Source: Syntrophus gentianae (GTDB lineage: Bacteria > Desulfobacterota > Syntrophia > Syntrophales > Syntrophaceae). Taken from it: a stretch of DNA of 58,867 bases. Shown piece after piece: positions 7,868-16,529 of the stretch. The DNA lies in contig NZ_FOBS01000021.1 of the NCBI RefSeq assembly GCF_900109885.1, positions 1 to 58,867 on the forward strand. The letters are read 5' to 3'. The notes under the pieces were generated by a model that saw only the letters and a list, made by a program, of their open reading frames with translations, did not search any database and had not been told where the DNA came from. Within the stretch, counting starts at the first letter, position 1. Each line of letters starts with the position of its first letter. The position numbers were made by a program, and so were the translations under genes.

Positions 7868-9496
7868 ATGTTTTGTTTTCAATGTGAGCAGACGGCAGGT
7901 GGAACAGGATGTACGAAGGGCGGTGTGTGCGGAAAGACGCCGGAAGTGGCGGCGCTGCAGGATCTTCTTCTCTATGCATTGAAAGGGCTGGCTCTTGTTG
8001 CCCTGGAGGCGGAAAAAGCCGGGGTCCGCGATGATGAGGCCGACCGCTTCACCGTCGAAGCCCTCTTTTCCACTCTGACCAATGTGGATTTTGATCCGGA
8101 CCGTTTCGTTCTCCTTCTGAATTCAACGGCAAAGCTTCGCGAAGGGCTGGCGGAGAAAGTCAGGAAGGCCGGCGGAAAGGTTGAACTATCCGACGCCGCT
8201 GCGCTTTTCCAGCCGGAGGCGACGCTGGCAGGTCTGGTTGCCCAAGGGGAAAAGGTGGGCGTCAAATCCGATCCGCAGGCCGATCCCGATGTCCTGGCCC
8301 TGAAAGAACTCTTGATCTACGGCATGAAGGGGGTCGCGGCCTATGCCGATCATGCCCGGATTCTGGGAAAAACAGATGATGTGATCACACGGTTTCTCTA
8401 TGAAGGCCTGGCGGCCACCCGCAATGCCGCGCTGGGCGTGAGCGAAATGGTTCCCCTCGTCCTGAAATGCGGGGAGGTCAACCTCAGGACCATGGAAATC
8501 CTCGATGCGGCCAATACGGAAGCCTATGGTCATCCCGTTCCCACCGCCGTTCCCCTCGGGGCGAAGAAGGGAAAGGCCATCCTCGTTTCCGGACACGACC
8601 TCAAAGACCTGGATCTGCTCCTTCAGCAGACAGCCGGAAAAGGGATCAGTGTCTACACCCATGGCGAGATGCTTCCCTGCCACGGTTATCCGGGACTGAA
8701 GAAGCATTCCCATTTCTACGGTCATTACGGAACGGCCTGGCAGAACCAGAAGAAGGAATTCGACGCCTTTCCCGGTGCCATCCTCATGACGACCAACTGC
8801 ATCCAGAAACCGGCTGATTCCTACCAGGGCAACATCTTCACCACCGGCCTCGTGGGATATCCGGGCGTCACCCACATTGCCAATAAGGACTTCACCCCCG
8901 TGATTGAGAAGGCCCTGGCGCTGCCTGGTTTTACGGAAGATATGCCCGGCAAGTCGGTGATGGTCGGGTTTGCCCGGAACGCCGTCCTCGGCGTGGCGGA
9001 CAAGGTCATCGAAGGAGTGAAGAACAAGGCGATCCGGCACTTCTTCCTGGTGGCGGGCTGTGACGGCGCCAAACCGGGAAGGAACTACTACACGGAATTC
9101 GTGGAAAAGGTTCCAAATGATTGCGTGGTCCTCACCCTGGCCTGTGGGAAATTCCGCTTCTTCGACAAGGATCTCGGAGACATCGGCGGCATCCCCCGTC
9201 TGCTCGACATCGGCCAGTGCAATGACGCCTATTCGGCCATCGCCATCGCCGGGGCGCTGGCCAATGCCTTCGGTTGCGGGGTGAACGATCTGCCCCTTTC
9301 CATGGTTCTTTCCTGGTATGAGCAGAAGGCCGTTGCCATTCTCCTGACCCTGCTCCATCTCGGGATCAGGGACATCCGGCTGGGGCCAAGTCTTCCCGCC
9401 TTTGTGACGCCCAACATCCTGAACGTCCTCGTGCAGAACTTCAACATCATGCCCATCTCGACGCCTGATGAGGATCTGAAGGCGATTCTGGGTTAA
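7868..9496 (+). CDS. hcp: hydroxylamine reductase / hybrid cluster protein
   Basis: The 542-residue protein begins with MFCFQCEQTAGGTGC and continues to VCGK, giving cysteines 3, 6, 15 and 21, the N-terminal cubane ligands of Hcp in anaerobes. The hybrid-cluster ligands are also present: TTNCIQKP, VAGCDGAKPG, TLACGKFRF and GQCNDAYSA. Hcp is known as an NO reductase (and hydroxylamine reductase in vitro) in nitrosative stress. AAAAGGAGG precedes the ATG. It heads a likely operon with fprA, a ferredoxin and a cupin, controlled through the HcpR palindrome. Confidence 0.97.
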   Translation: MFCFQCEQTAGGTGCTKGGVCGKTPEVAALQDLLLYALKGLALVALEAEKAGVRDDEADRFTVEALFSTLTNVDFDPDRFVLLLNSTAKLREGLAEKVRKAGGKVELSDAAALFQPEATLAGLVAQGEKVGVKSDPQADPDVLALKELLIYGMKGVAAYADHARILGKTDDVITRFLYEGLAATRNAALGVSEMVPLVLKCGEVNLRTMEILDAANTEAYGHPVPTAVPLGAKKGKAILVSGHDLKDLDLLLQQTAGKGISVYTHGEMLPCHGYPGLKKHSHFYGHYGTAWQNQKKEFDAFPGAILMTTNCIQKPADSYQGNIFTTGLVGYPGVTHIANKDFTPVIEKALALPGFTEDMPGKSVMVGFARNAVLGVADKVIEGVKNKAIRHFFLVAGCDGAKPGRNYYTEFVEKVPNDCVVLTLACGKFRFFDKDLGDIGGIPRLLDIGQCNDAYSAIAIAGALANAFGCGVNDLPLSMVLSWYEQKAVAILLTLLHLGIRDIRLGPSLPAFVTPNILNVLVQNFNIMPISTPDEDLKAILG

Positions 9497-9513
9497 CCGG
9501 TATCCGAACCGCT

Positions 9514-9539
9514 TGTGCCCCTGCTTCTGCAGGGGCACA
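9514..9539 (+). terminator. stem-loop after hcp (weak terminator or processing site)
   Basis: TGTGCCCCTG and CAGGGGCACA form a perfect ten-base-pair stem with a six-base loop, 18 bases after the hcp stop. No U tract follows, so it is more likely a partial terminator or an mRNA-stabilising stem that lets some transcription continue into fprA. That function is inference. Confidence 0.6.
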
Positions 9540-9617
9540 GTCCGGAAAAAACTTAACCTCTGGCTCCCTTTGAAATGGCACATCGTGAACAACTTAACGC
9601 AAAGGAGAAACACCGCT

Positions 9618-9692
9618 GTGAAAAAGGAATTCAATATGGTGCATATGGTCTTGGTCACCACGATTGCAACGGGAGGATATCATGGCGTTTAA
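9618..9692 (+). CDS. possible 24-residue leader peptide overlapping the start of fprA
   Basis: AAAGGAG is followed ten bases later by GTG at 9618, opening a 24-codon frame that ends at TAA 9690-9692, eleven bases inside fprA. The frame spans the fprA ribosome site, so its translation could open or block fprA initiation. The predicted peptide (beginning MKKEFNMVHMVLVTT) resembles nothing I know. It may be a chance frame. Confidence 0.25.
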   Translation: MKKEFNMVHMVLVTTIATGGYHGV

Positions 9693-10869
9693 AATCAAGG
9701 GAAATGTTTCCTGGGTGGGAAAGATCGATTGGGAACTGCGGAAATTTCACGGCGACGAGTATTCGACCCATCGCGGTTCGACCTACAATTCCTACCTGAT
9801 TGAGGAGGAAAAAATCGCCCTGATCGACACGGTCTGGCTTCCCTTTGCCAAAGAATATGTGGCCAACTTGGAAGCGGTCCTGGATCTGGAAAAGATCGAC
9901 TATGTCATTGCCAACCATGGGGAGACCGACCACAGCGGCGCTCTGCCGGAATTGATGCGCCGAATCCCCGACAAACCGATTTACTGTACGGCAAATGGCG
10001 TCAAGTCCCTGAAAGGGCACTATCACCAGGATTGGGATTTTCGCCCCGTCAAGACGGGGGACCGTCTGAGCCTGGGGAGCAAGGAACTGATTTTCATCGA
10101 GGCGCCCATGCTTCACTGGCCGGACACCATGTTCTGCTATCTGACGGGAGACAATGTCCTCTTCAGCAACGATGCCTTCGGTCAGCATTACGCCTCGGAA
10201 TTCATCTTCAATGATCTGGTGGACCAGAACGAACTCATGGCGGAATGCATCAAGTACTACGCCAACATCCTCACACCTTTCAGTGTGATGGTGGACAGGA
10301 AGATCAAGGAGGTTCTGTCCCTCGGTCTTCCCGTAGACGTTATCTGTACGAGTCATGGTGTGATCTGGCGCAAGGATCCCCTCCGGATCGTGGAGCAGTA
10401 CCTCAAATGGGCCAACGACTATCAGGAGAACCAGATTACGATCCTTTACGATACCATGTGGAACGGCACCCGGATCATGGCGGAACATGTCGCACGGGGG
10501 ATCAGATTGGCGGACCCGCTGGTAAACGTGAAACTCTATAATGTTGCCCGTACGGACAAGAATGATGTCATTTCGGAAGTCTTTAAGTCCAAGGCCGTCC
10601 TGGCCGGCTCCCCGACGATTAATCGGGGGATTCTAACAGCGGTGGCGGGAATCCTGGAGGAGATCAGCGGCCTTAAATTCAAGGGGAAAAAAGCGGCGGC
10701 CTTCGGTTGCTACGGCTGGAGCGGTGAATCGGTGAAAATTCTGAACCAGCGGCTGCAGGAGGCTGGATTTCAAATCGTCGACGAGGGGCTCCGCTGTTTT
10801 TGGAATCCCGATGAAGAAGCCATCAAGGCTTGCGAAGAATTCGGCCTTAAAGTGGCGGGGCTGTTTTAG
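9682..10869 (+). CDS. fprA: flavo-diiron protein (FprA-type NO/O2 reductase)
   Basis: Residues 1-245 are a metallo-beta-lactamase-like domain with the diiron ligands in NHGETDHSGALPE (near 78-88), EAPMLHWPDTMFCY and SNDAFGQHYASE. Residues 250-395 are a flavodoxin domain (ITILYDTMWNGTRIMAEHVA; FGCYGWSGESV) that would bind FMN. These proteins reduce NO to N2O and/or O2 to water in the anaerobe cytosol. The start at 9682 has GGGAGG six bases upstream, which I prefer to an upstream in-frame start at 9664. It sits downstream of hcp with no rubredoxin gene nearby; the next gene, a ferredoxin, is a possible electron donor. Confidence 0.95.
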   Translation: MAFKIKGNVSWVGKIDWELRKFHGDEYSTHRGSTYNSYLIEEEKIALIDTVWLPFAKEYVANLEAVLDLEKIDYVIANHGETDHSGALPELMRRIPDKPIYCTANGVKSLKGHYHQDWDFRPVKTGDRLSLGSKELIFIEAPMLHWPDTMFCYLTGDNVLFSNDAFGQHYASEFIFNDLVDQNELMAECIKYYANILTPFSVMVDRKIKEVLSLGLPVDVICTSHGVIWRKDPLRIVEQYLKWANDYQENQITILYDTMWNGTRIMAEHVARGIRLADPLVNVKLYNVARTDKNDVISEVFKSKAVLAGSPTINRGILTAVAGILEEISGLKFKGKKAAAFGCYGWSGESVKILNQRLQEAGFQIVDEGLRCFWNPDEEAIKACEEFGLKVAGLF

Positions 10870-10945
10870 GGCAGGACCGCTTGGATTTTAAAGATGAGAC
10901 AGGAGCGTCTTCTTTGTGGGAACGTTCCGGGTGTAAGGAACAAAA

Positions 10946-11638
10946 ATGAAAACGAAGCGTAAGATTATAGAAATAGATGAGGAGCTCTGCAATGGCTGTG
11001 GCCAGTGCGTTTCCGCCTGTGCGGAAAGTGCACTGGCCCTTGTGGACGGCAAGGCCAGGGTCGTCTCCGACAACCTCTGCGACGGATTGGGCGCCTGCAT
11101 CGGGGAATGCCCTACGGGGGCCCTGAAAATCGTGGAGCGGGAGGCCGACGAGTTTGATCACTCCGCCGTGGAAATGGCCCGTCGCTGTCCGTCCTCTCAG
11201 GTGGTCGTGAGTTTCCCCTCGGTTGTCACTTCCGCGGAATCCCGTCCGTCCACTCTTTCCCACTGGCCGGTCAAGATCCGGCTGGTGCCGGAGGGCGCCC
11301 CCTTTCTTAAGGGGGCTGATCTTCTCGTCGTTGCGGACTGCGTCCCCGTTGCCTTTCCTGATCTCCATGGGAAATTACTCCCGGGAAGGACCGTCATGGT
11401 GGGATGTCCGAAGTTTGATGAAACCGATGCCTACGTAGAGAAATTTGCCGGGATCTTCCGGAATGCCGGGTTGAAGCGCGTTACCGTGGCCATCATGGAG
11501 GTTCCCTGCTGTTCCGGGCTGCCGCGGATCGTCAGGAGGGCGATGGATCTTGCCGGCAAAAATATTCCCCTGGATATCGTGGTGATCAGCCGCCAGGGAA
11601 AAATAATCGACGAGGGAAAGAAGCTCGTCTGCCTTTAA
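10946..11638 (+). CDS. 4Fe-4S ferredoxin-domain protein of the hcp operon
   Basis: The first 60 residues hold two cluster motifs: CNGCGQCVSAC and CDGLGACIGECPTGAL. The remaining 170 residues form a separate domain with a short run of cysteines near the end (EVPCCSGLPRIV). This layout, with a ferredoxin head and a long C-terminal domain, recurs next to hcp in anaerobes, where it is taken to pass electrons to Hcp. That role is inferred from context. The gene follows fprA after 76 bases and precedes a cupin. Confidence 0.85.
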   Translation: MKTKRKIIEIDEELCNGCGQCVSACAESALALVDGKARVVSDNLCDGLGACIGECPTGALKIVEREADEFDHSAVEMARRCPSSQVVVSFPSVVTSAESRPSTLSHWPVKIRLVPEGAPFLKGADLLVVADCVPVAFPDLHGKLLPGRTVMVGCPKFDETDAYVEKFAGIFRNAGLKRVTVAIMEVPCCSGLPRIVRRAMDLAGKNIPLDIVVISRQGKIIDEGKKLVCL

Positions 11639-11725
11639 TTAAGAAGAAAAGGCAGCAGGGATGTTGAGGAGAAAAGAATGGACATTGACAGGGAAAAATT
11701 AAAGATATTTCGCAAGGGGGGTATC

Positions 11726-12067
11726 ATGGAAAAGATCAAAGAGAAAGAGAAGGGGATTCCCTTCAACCTGGAAAATGAGGTTGCCTACGCCGACGGCTCC
11801 GTGGTCAGCAAAACCCTGCTCAACAGTCTCGCCGGGACGGTCACCCTTTTTTCCTTCGATGCCGGGCAGGGATTGAGCGAACACACCGCGCCCTTCGATG
11901 CGATGGTCCATCTCCTCGACGGAGAAGCGAAGATTACCATCGGCGGGAACCCGAACCTCGTTTCCAAAGGCGATATGCTGATTATGCCCGCCAATGTCCC
12001 GCACGCCCTGATGGCGGAGAAGCCCTTCAAGATGCTTTTGATCATGATTCGGGGAAAGCAGGAATAA
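11726..12067 (+). CDS. small cupin-domain protein
   Basis: The 113-residue protein is one cupin barrel: SEHTAPFDAMVHLLDGEAKITIGG followed by DMLIMPANVPHALMA supplies the His/Asp-type metal site. I start it at ATG 11726, where AAGGGGGG lies a few bases upstream. An in-frame ATG at 11678 also has a ribosome site (GAGGAGAAAAG) and would add 16 residues. Single-domain cupins of this type are often found with hcp genes in anaerobes; the ligand is unknown. It is the last gene of the HcpR-linked group. Confidence 0.8.
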   Translation: MEKIKEKEKGIPFNLENEVAYADGSVVSKTLLNSLAGTVTLFSFDAGQGLSEHTAPFDAMVHLLDGEAKITIGGNPNLVSKGDMLIMPANVPHALMAEKPFKMLLIMIRGKQE

Positions 12068-12132
12068 TCCATATCCAGATGAACCGTGATGTCTTCCGGA
12101 GAATCCTTTGGAAAAGAATACGAACGTACCGG

Positions 12133-12945
12133 TTACGTTACCCGTGCCACCATCACCCCGGTGCGTTCCTTCTTTTTTCTCAGGTATCCGTAAAGCGTCT
12201 CCGGACTGATCAGCACCTCTCCGGCAAGTCGAGAGGCATGGAGGAGGTGAACCCGGCGCCGTTGACGCAGGGCGATTCCCACATGTGCCACATCCAGACC
12301 GTCTACGCTCGTCGTGATCGCCAGGAGGTCGCCGTCCTGGATCTGGTCCTCAATCTCACGCAGCTTTTCCCGAGGGAGGAAATCGTTCAATTCCGACGTG
12401 ATCCGCTCCTCGATCTCCCGCATCTGCCGGAAAGTCTCCGCAGCTTCCAGAGCCGGGAAACTTTCCCGATGGTGCGTCATATAGGAGATCGACTTTTCCA
12501 GGTGCTGACCCCCGAGGGCTTTCGTCATAATGCGGACAAATCCCTTCGCTTCGGCATCGCCGAGCCAGTCTGAAAAATAATGGAGACGGGAGGCGTAACC
12601 GTCTAAAATCCCTTTCCGATAGCGCAGTCGCTTCAGGGCTGCGGCGTAATCTGCAAAGTCCGTCGCCCCTGTTCGGACCAGCCGCTCCAGAGCCACGGCA
12701 TTCTCCAGAAAGGTAAAGCAGTCCAGTTCCCGCAGATTGAGAATCAGCCGTTCCGGACCTTCCCGTTCCAGTGTGTTGGTTCCGTATGGCCGGCCCAGAA
12801 AGGCGAGGCCGGCAGCTGCAACACCCGCTCCGGGGGAAAGCCCCTTTGCCTGAAGACACACCAGGTTCTCAATAATTTTACGAAAAAGGACGGGATCTTC
12901 CGGAGCATGAAGGATGTCCTCTTCTCTTTTGGCCCTGTCTTTCAT
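12133..12945 (-). CDS. DUF1460 family, NlpC/P60-like amidase
   Basis: The 270-residue protein has the DUF1460 pattern. LRELDCFTFLENAVALERL contains the likely catalytic Cys, and DVAHVGIALRQRRRVHLLHASR contains the His. Family members are papain-like enzymes linked to cutting amide bonds in peptidoglycan fragments. GRPYGTNTLE near the start is also typical. The frame stays open to 13200, but ATG 12945 has AAAAGGAAACA in front and gives the normal family length, so the longer start is unlikely. I see no convincing signal peptide. It is divergent from the acyl-CoA synthetase gene, leaving about 250 bases for two promoters. Confidence 0.8.
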   Translation of the reverse strand: MKDRAKREEDILHAPEDPVLFRKIIENLVCLQAKGLSPGAGVAAAGLAFLGRPYGTNTLEREGPERLILNLRELDCFTFLENAVALERLVRTGATDFADYAAALKRLRYRKGILDGYASRLHYFSDWLGDAEAKGFVRIMTKALGGQHLEKSISYMTHHRESFPALEAAETFRQMREIEERITSELNDFLPREKLREIEDQIQDGDLLAITTSVDGLDVAHVGIALRQRRRVHLLHASRLAGEVLISPETLYGYLRKKKERTGVMVARVT

Positions 12946-13198
12946 TGTTTCCTTTTTAAATACCCGCAACCTATCGGAGTTAAGGCGATCCGGCAAAAGC
13001 ATGGATCTATTATCCCTTTGAATCTGTCGAACGCAATCTAATTTTGTCTCCACTTTTAGTTTTTCCTGGACCGGCGCAAGGGAAAACTTTTCCTGTCGCC
13101 GATTTTTGCTTGACATTGAAGTCCATTCTTCCAATACTTTTGTTGTTTTATCGCGAAGATCACTGATGACAGAGGATAGGGGCCGGAAGGAGAATCTC

Positions 13199-15292
13199 AT
13201 GAGGACTTTTTTTTATCCAGAGAGCATGGTGGTGGTGGGGGCATCTCCCCGAAAGAAGAATCTTGGACATCTGATCATTCTGAACAACGTCCGTCTGGAC
13301 TGCAAGGTGCGTCTTTACGGGTTGAGCTCCGAGGAAGGCGAGATCGCCGGCATACACGTCTACAAGGATTTTCCAAGCCTTCCGGAAATACCGGATGTCG
13401 CCCTCTTTATTACCCCGGCAGCGGCCATTCCAGACCTGCTGGAGGAATGCGGGAAACGGGGAATCCGCCATGTGGTGATCGAATCCAGCGGCTTCAGTGA
13501 ATTCTCCCGGGACGAAAACGATGCCCTGGAAGAAAAAATCCTGAAGATTGCCGAACGCTACGGCATTCGTTTCGTGGGGCCCAACTGTATCGGAATTGTC
13601 AATTATGACCTCAACCTGGTCATGCCTTTTCTCCTTTATAAGAAGAGTCTGCCCGGAGGCCGCGTGGGTATGATCTCCCAGAGCGGCGGCCTCGGCCACA
13701 TCTACCTGGAAACCCTGCCGGAAAACGCCGTCCGGCCGGGCAAGATGGTCAGCGTCGGCAACAAACTCCAGATCGATGAAACAGATTTTCTCCAGTACTT
13801 TCTGGAAGACGAAGCGACGGACATGGTGGTCGTTTATCTCGAGGGCTTCAAACGGGGCCGCGATTTCTTCCGGACTGCCCTGTCTGCATCCAAACCCATC
13901 ATCCTGCAGAAATCCAACCGCAATCCCCTGAGTGCCAGCATCGCCCGTTCCCATACCGCCGCGCTGTCCGCGAGCGATGACGTGGTCGATGGATTCTGCC
14001 GTCAGGCGGCGGTCATCCGGGTGGAGGACGAACAGGAGGCCATTTCCGCCGTTAAGATTCTTCAACAGCCCCTGATGCGGGGCCGAAGGTTAGCCGTTCT
14101 CTCCCGCTCGGGGGGCCACGCCGTTATAACCGCGGATGCCTGTTCCCAGTATGGATTCGATCTCGTTCCCTTTCCCGAAAGTTTCTTTGAACGACTCAAT
14201 ACCCTCTACACGCGGCGGGTCATTGCCCCGCAGAACCCTCTCGATCTGGGAGAAATATTCGATTACCGGATCTATGCCCGGATTATGGAAGAGGCCCTTA
14301 AACTCGATGAAGTCGATGGCGTCCTGTTCAATCACGTCTACCAGTCCCATTACGAGTCTGACATGTCGAAAACCTTCCTGGGAGAGCTGGACTCCCTGGT
14401 CCGGAAATACAATAAACCCGCCGCCGTGGCCGTCATTACCGATGCGGCGGAAACCCTGGAACTCATGAAAAGCTTTCCCGTATACACCAGTCCCCTGGCG
14501 GCCGTCAAAGCCCTCAACCTTTCCGCAACCTATGCGGAGCGTAAGGAACTGCGGGATGCCCGCGGCGAAGGGAACGCCCTTTCCTTTGCCCTGCCGGAGC
14601 TGCAGGGGCGTCTGGCTGGGTTTATCGAAGAAAAGCGTCATCCCCTGGCCGATGAATGCATCGACCTGCTGAGGACCGCGGGTCTGAGTTTCGTTCGCAG
14701 CATCAAAATAAACCAGGCCTCGGATCTGGAGGCGGGAGCGGTTTCATTCCCCGTGGCGGTGAAACTTCTTTCGAGTCAGGCGTCCCACAAGTCGGATGTC
14801 GGCGGGGTCCGGTTGAACCTGCCGGATCGGGATGCCCTCGCGCAGGCCCTGTCGGCGATTCGCTCCTCGGTTTCGGAACACGCCCCGGGTGTGTCTGTGG
14901 AAGGATTTCTGGTGCAGGAAATGGCTCCGGAAGGTCAGGAATTCTTTGTCGGCGGCCGGCAGGATCCGGTCTTCGGGCCGGTCGTGGTGGCTGGCCTGGG
15001 GGGGATTTTTCTGGAAATCTTCCGGGACTCCGCCGTCCGCATTGCCCCGGTGACGCCCAATGAAGCCCGGGACATGCTGCGCGGACTCCATGCCTGGCCG
15101 ATTCTCCAGGGCCGCCGGGGGCAGGCGCCCCGTGACGTGGAGGCGCTGACGGATCTGATCTGCCGGGTCGCCGCACTGCTTGTCGATGCCCCACAGATCG
15201 CCGAAATCGACCTGAATCCCGTTTTTGTCCATGCGGCCGGCAGGGGAATCTCCCTTGCCGATGCCCGGATTCTTATGTCCCTGAAAGATTGA
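13199..15292 (+). CDS. ADP-forming acyl-CoA synthetase (acetate-CoA ligase family), fused alpha-beta
   Basis: This 697-residue protein joins the four NDP-forming synthetase domains: CoA-binding (from FYPESMVVVGASPRKKNLG, residues 1-130), a succinyl-CoA-ligase-like domain (VGMISQSGGLG), a ligase-CoA domain, and a C-terminal ATP-grasp (VAVKLLSSQASHKSDVGGV; GLGGIFLEIFRD; IAEIDLNPVFV). The phosphohistidine is probably in RSHTAALSASDD. Such enzymes make ATP from acyl-CoA, giving acetate or another acid. The real substrate is not visible. GGAAGGAG precedes ATG 13199, which I prefer over an upstream in-frame start at 13106. It stands alone, convergent with flgL. Confidence 0.9.
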   Translation: MRTFFYPESMVVVGASPRKKNLGHLIILNNVRLDCKVRLYGLSSEEGEIAGIHVYKDFPSLPEIPDVALFITPAAAIPDLLEECGKRGIRHVVIESSGFSEFSRDENDALEEKILKIAERYGIRFVGPNCIGIVNYDLNLVMPFLLYKKSLPGGRVGMISQSGGLGHIYLETLPENAVRPGKMVSVGNKLQIDETDFLQYFLEDEATDMVVVYLEGFKRGRDFFRTALSASKPIILQKSNRNPLSASIARSHTAALSASDDVVDGFCRQAAVIRVEDEQEAISAVKILQQPLMRGRRLAVLSRSGGHAVITADACSQYGFDLVPFPESFFERLNTLYTRRVIAPQNPLDLGEIFDYRIYARIMEEALKLDEVDGVLFNHVYQSHYESDMSKTFLGELDSLVRKYNKPAAVAVITDAAETLELMKSFPVYTSPLAAVKALNLSATYAERKELRDARGEGNALSFALPELQGRLAGFIEEKRHPLADECIDLLRTAGLSFVRSIKINQASDLEAGAVSFPVAVKLLSSQASHKSDVGGVRLNLPDRDALAQALSAIRSSVSEHAPGVSVEGFLVQEMAPEGQEFFVGGRQDPVFGPVVVAGLGGIFLEIFRDSAVRIAPVTPNEARDMLRGLHAWPILQGRRGQAPRDVEALTDLICRVAALLVDAPQIAEIDLNPVFVHAAGRGISLADARILMSLKD

Positions 15293-15319
15293 CAGGAACG
15301 GAAAAAGGAAAAGGAGAGA

Positions 15320-16429
15320 TCAGAGCAGGTCCGACAATTTGGTCATTTTCAGGACGCTGGCCACAGCCTCCAGGGTCACGTCGTAGGAAGTCTGCTGCGT
15401 TTGAAGCTTTATGGCGGCTTCTTCCGTGCTGCCTACTTCCGTATCCGAGATTCTGTCATTGGCGTTCGTCATGAGTTGTTCCAACCGGTCGCTTTTATAT
15501 TCCAGTTGCAAATTGGTGTTTGACAGGGAAACCTCTTCGGCTTCCAGAGTTGAAAATGCCAGATCGAAAGCGTCCCCAAGATCCACTTCATAATCCGGAT
15601 CCTTGATGGCTTCATTGGCGGCTGTAATCGCCTGACTCAGGGTGGACAAGGCATTGCTGAAAATACTTCCGCCGTTGCTGTTAAGAGAAAATGTGCTACC
15701 CTCTCCAACCATCACCGCCTTTTCCTGATCGTCGCCTGAGTAAGAGGCATAAGCGGCTACGGCATCGCCCACGCCATCGGTCGCTGACACCCGAAAGCTG
15801 TAATCTCCATCAAGACCAGTATCCGGAGTCCACGAAACCGTGTTCTTCCCCTTTACCCAGGCCTGGGAAGGAGTAATTGTCTGGACGACTGTATTCGTGG
15901 AATCGATAATCTCTATCGTCACATTGGATGCGGCATCTGCCAGGTCGAAGACGAGATCCTCCCCGCTGCCCGCCGTGACCGTTGTGCTGAAATCGGCTGA
16001 AAAGGGTTGGGTATTGGAAAGGCTGCCGCTGTACATGAAACCGGCCCCGTATTTTGAATTGGCAAGATCCACGACCTGGTCATAAAGATCTTCCAGCACA
16101 TCCAGGTAACCCTCCTTTGTTTTCTGATCCGCTGTTGTCAGGGTGGACATGATTCCCTGCGCTTCCTCCAGAAAACTACTGGCCGTCTCAAGGGTTGCGC
16201 TGCTCGTTTTGATCCATGTCTTTGACTGGCTGATATTTGATTCATACTGCCCGTATAGGGATAATGTCGCACGATCCGACAGGATCTGTCCCGTGGTGGT
16301 CGGGTCATCGGAGGGTTTGTTGATCTGCTTGCCGGAGGCGACGATGTTCGATATGTCGTTGAGCTTATCCATCTGTTGCTCCGTCCAGTGCAACATATTG
16401 TTCACCATCATGCTGCGGGTGATTCTCAT
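15320..16429 (-). CDS. flgL: flagellar hook-filament junction protein FlgL (HAP3)
   Basis: The 369-residue protein has the flagellin-like N-terminal D0/D1 region (MRITRSMMVNNMLHWTEQQ; SGKQINKPSDDPTTTGQIL) and a matching C-terminal helix (SNTNLQLEYKSDRLEQLMTNANDRISDTEVG). The centre is an insertion of about 100 residues with an Ig-like character (GLDGDYSFRVSATDG). It would connect FlgK to the flagellin filament outside the cell and is exported by the flagellar type III apparatus, so no signal peptide is expected or seen. It is last in the flgD-E-K-L run. Confidence 0.95.
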   Translation of the reverse strand: MRITRSMMVNNMLHWTEQQMDKLNDISNIVASGKQINKPSDDPTTTGQILSDRATLSLYGQYESNISQSKTWIKTSSATLETASSFLEEAQGIMSTLTTADQKTKEGYLDVLEDLYDQVVDLANSKYGAGFMYSGSLSNTQPFSADFSTTVTAGSGEDLVFDLADAASNVTIEIIDSTNTVVQTITPSQAWVKGKNTVSWTPDTGLDGDYSFRVSATDGVGDAVAAYASYSGDDQEKAVMVGEGSTFSLNSNGGSIFSNALSTLSQAITAANEAIKDPDYEVDLGDAFDLAFSTLEAEEVSLSNTNLQLEYKSDRLEQLMTNANDRISDTEVGSTEEAAIKLQTQQTSYDVTLEAVASVLKMTKLSDLL

Positions 16430-16529
16430 AATTCCCTCCCGTCTGTTTTAGGCACGTTTCCTCCGCTATCCCGGATATACTTCAGTTGGATCCGTCATTT
16501 CGATACTCTGAACGATTGCAGGCTCCATA

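Noticed and set aside
8186-9661. A 491-codon minus-strand frame opposite hcp
   Set aside because: hcp is certain from its cluster ligands; the antisense frame carries no recognisable domain.
12946-13200. N-terminal extension of the DUF1460 gene
   Set aside because: The frame is open, but ATG 12945 has a good ribosome site and the extension would overlap the start region of the divergent synthetase gene.
16430-16529. A 20-codon frame between flgK and flgL
   Set aside because: It overlaps the flgK end, has no ribosome site and no protein-like character.
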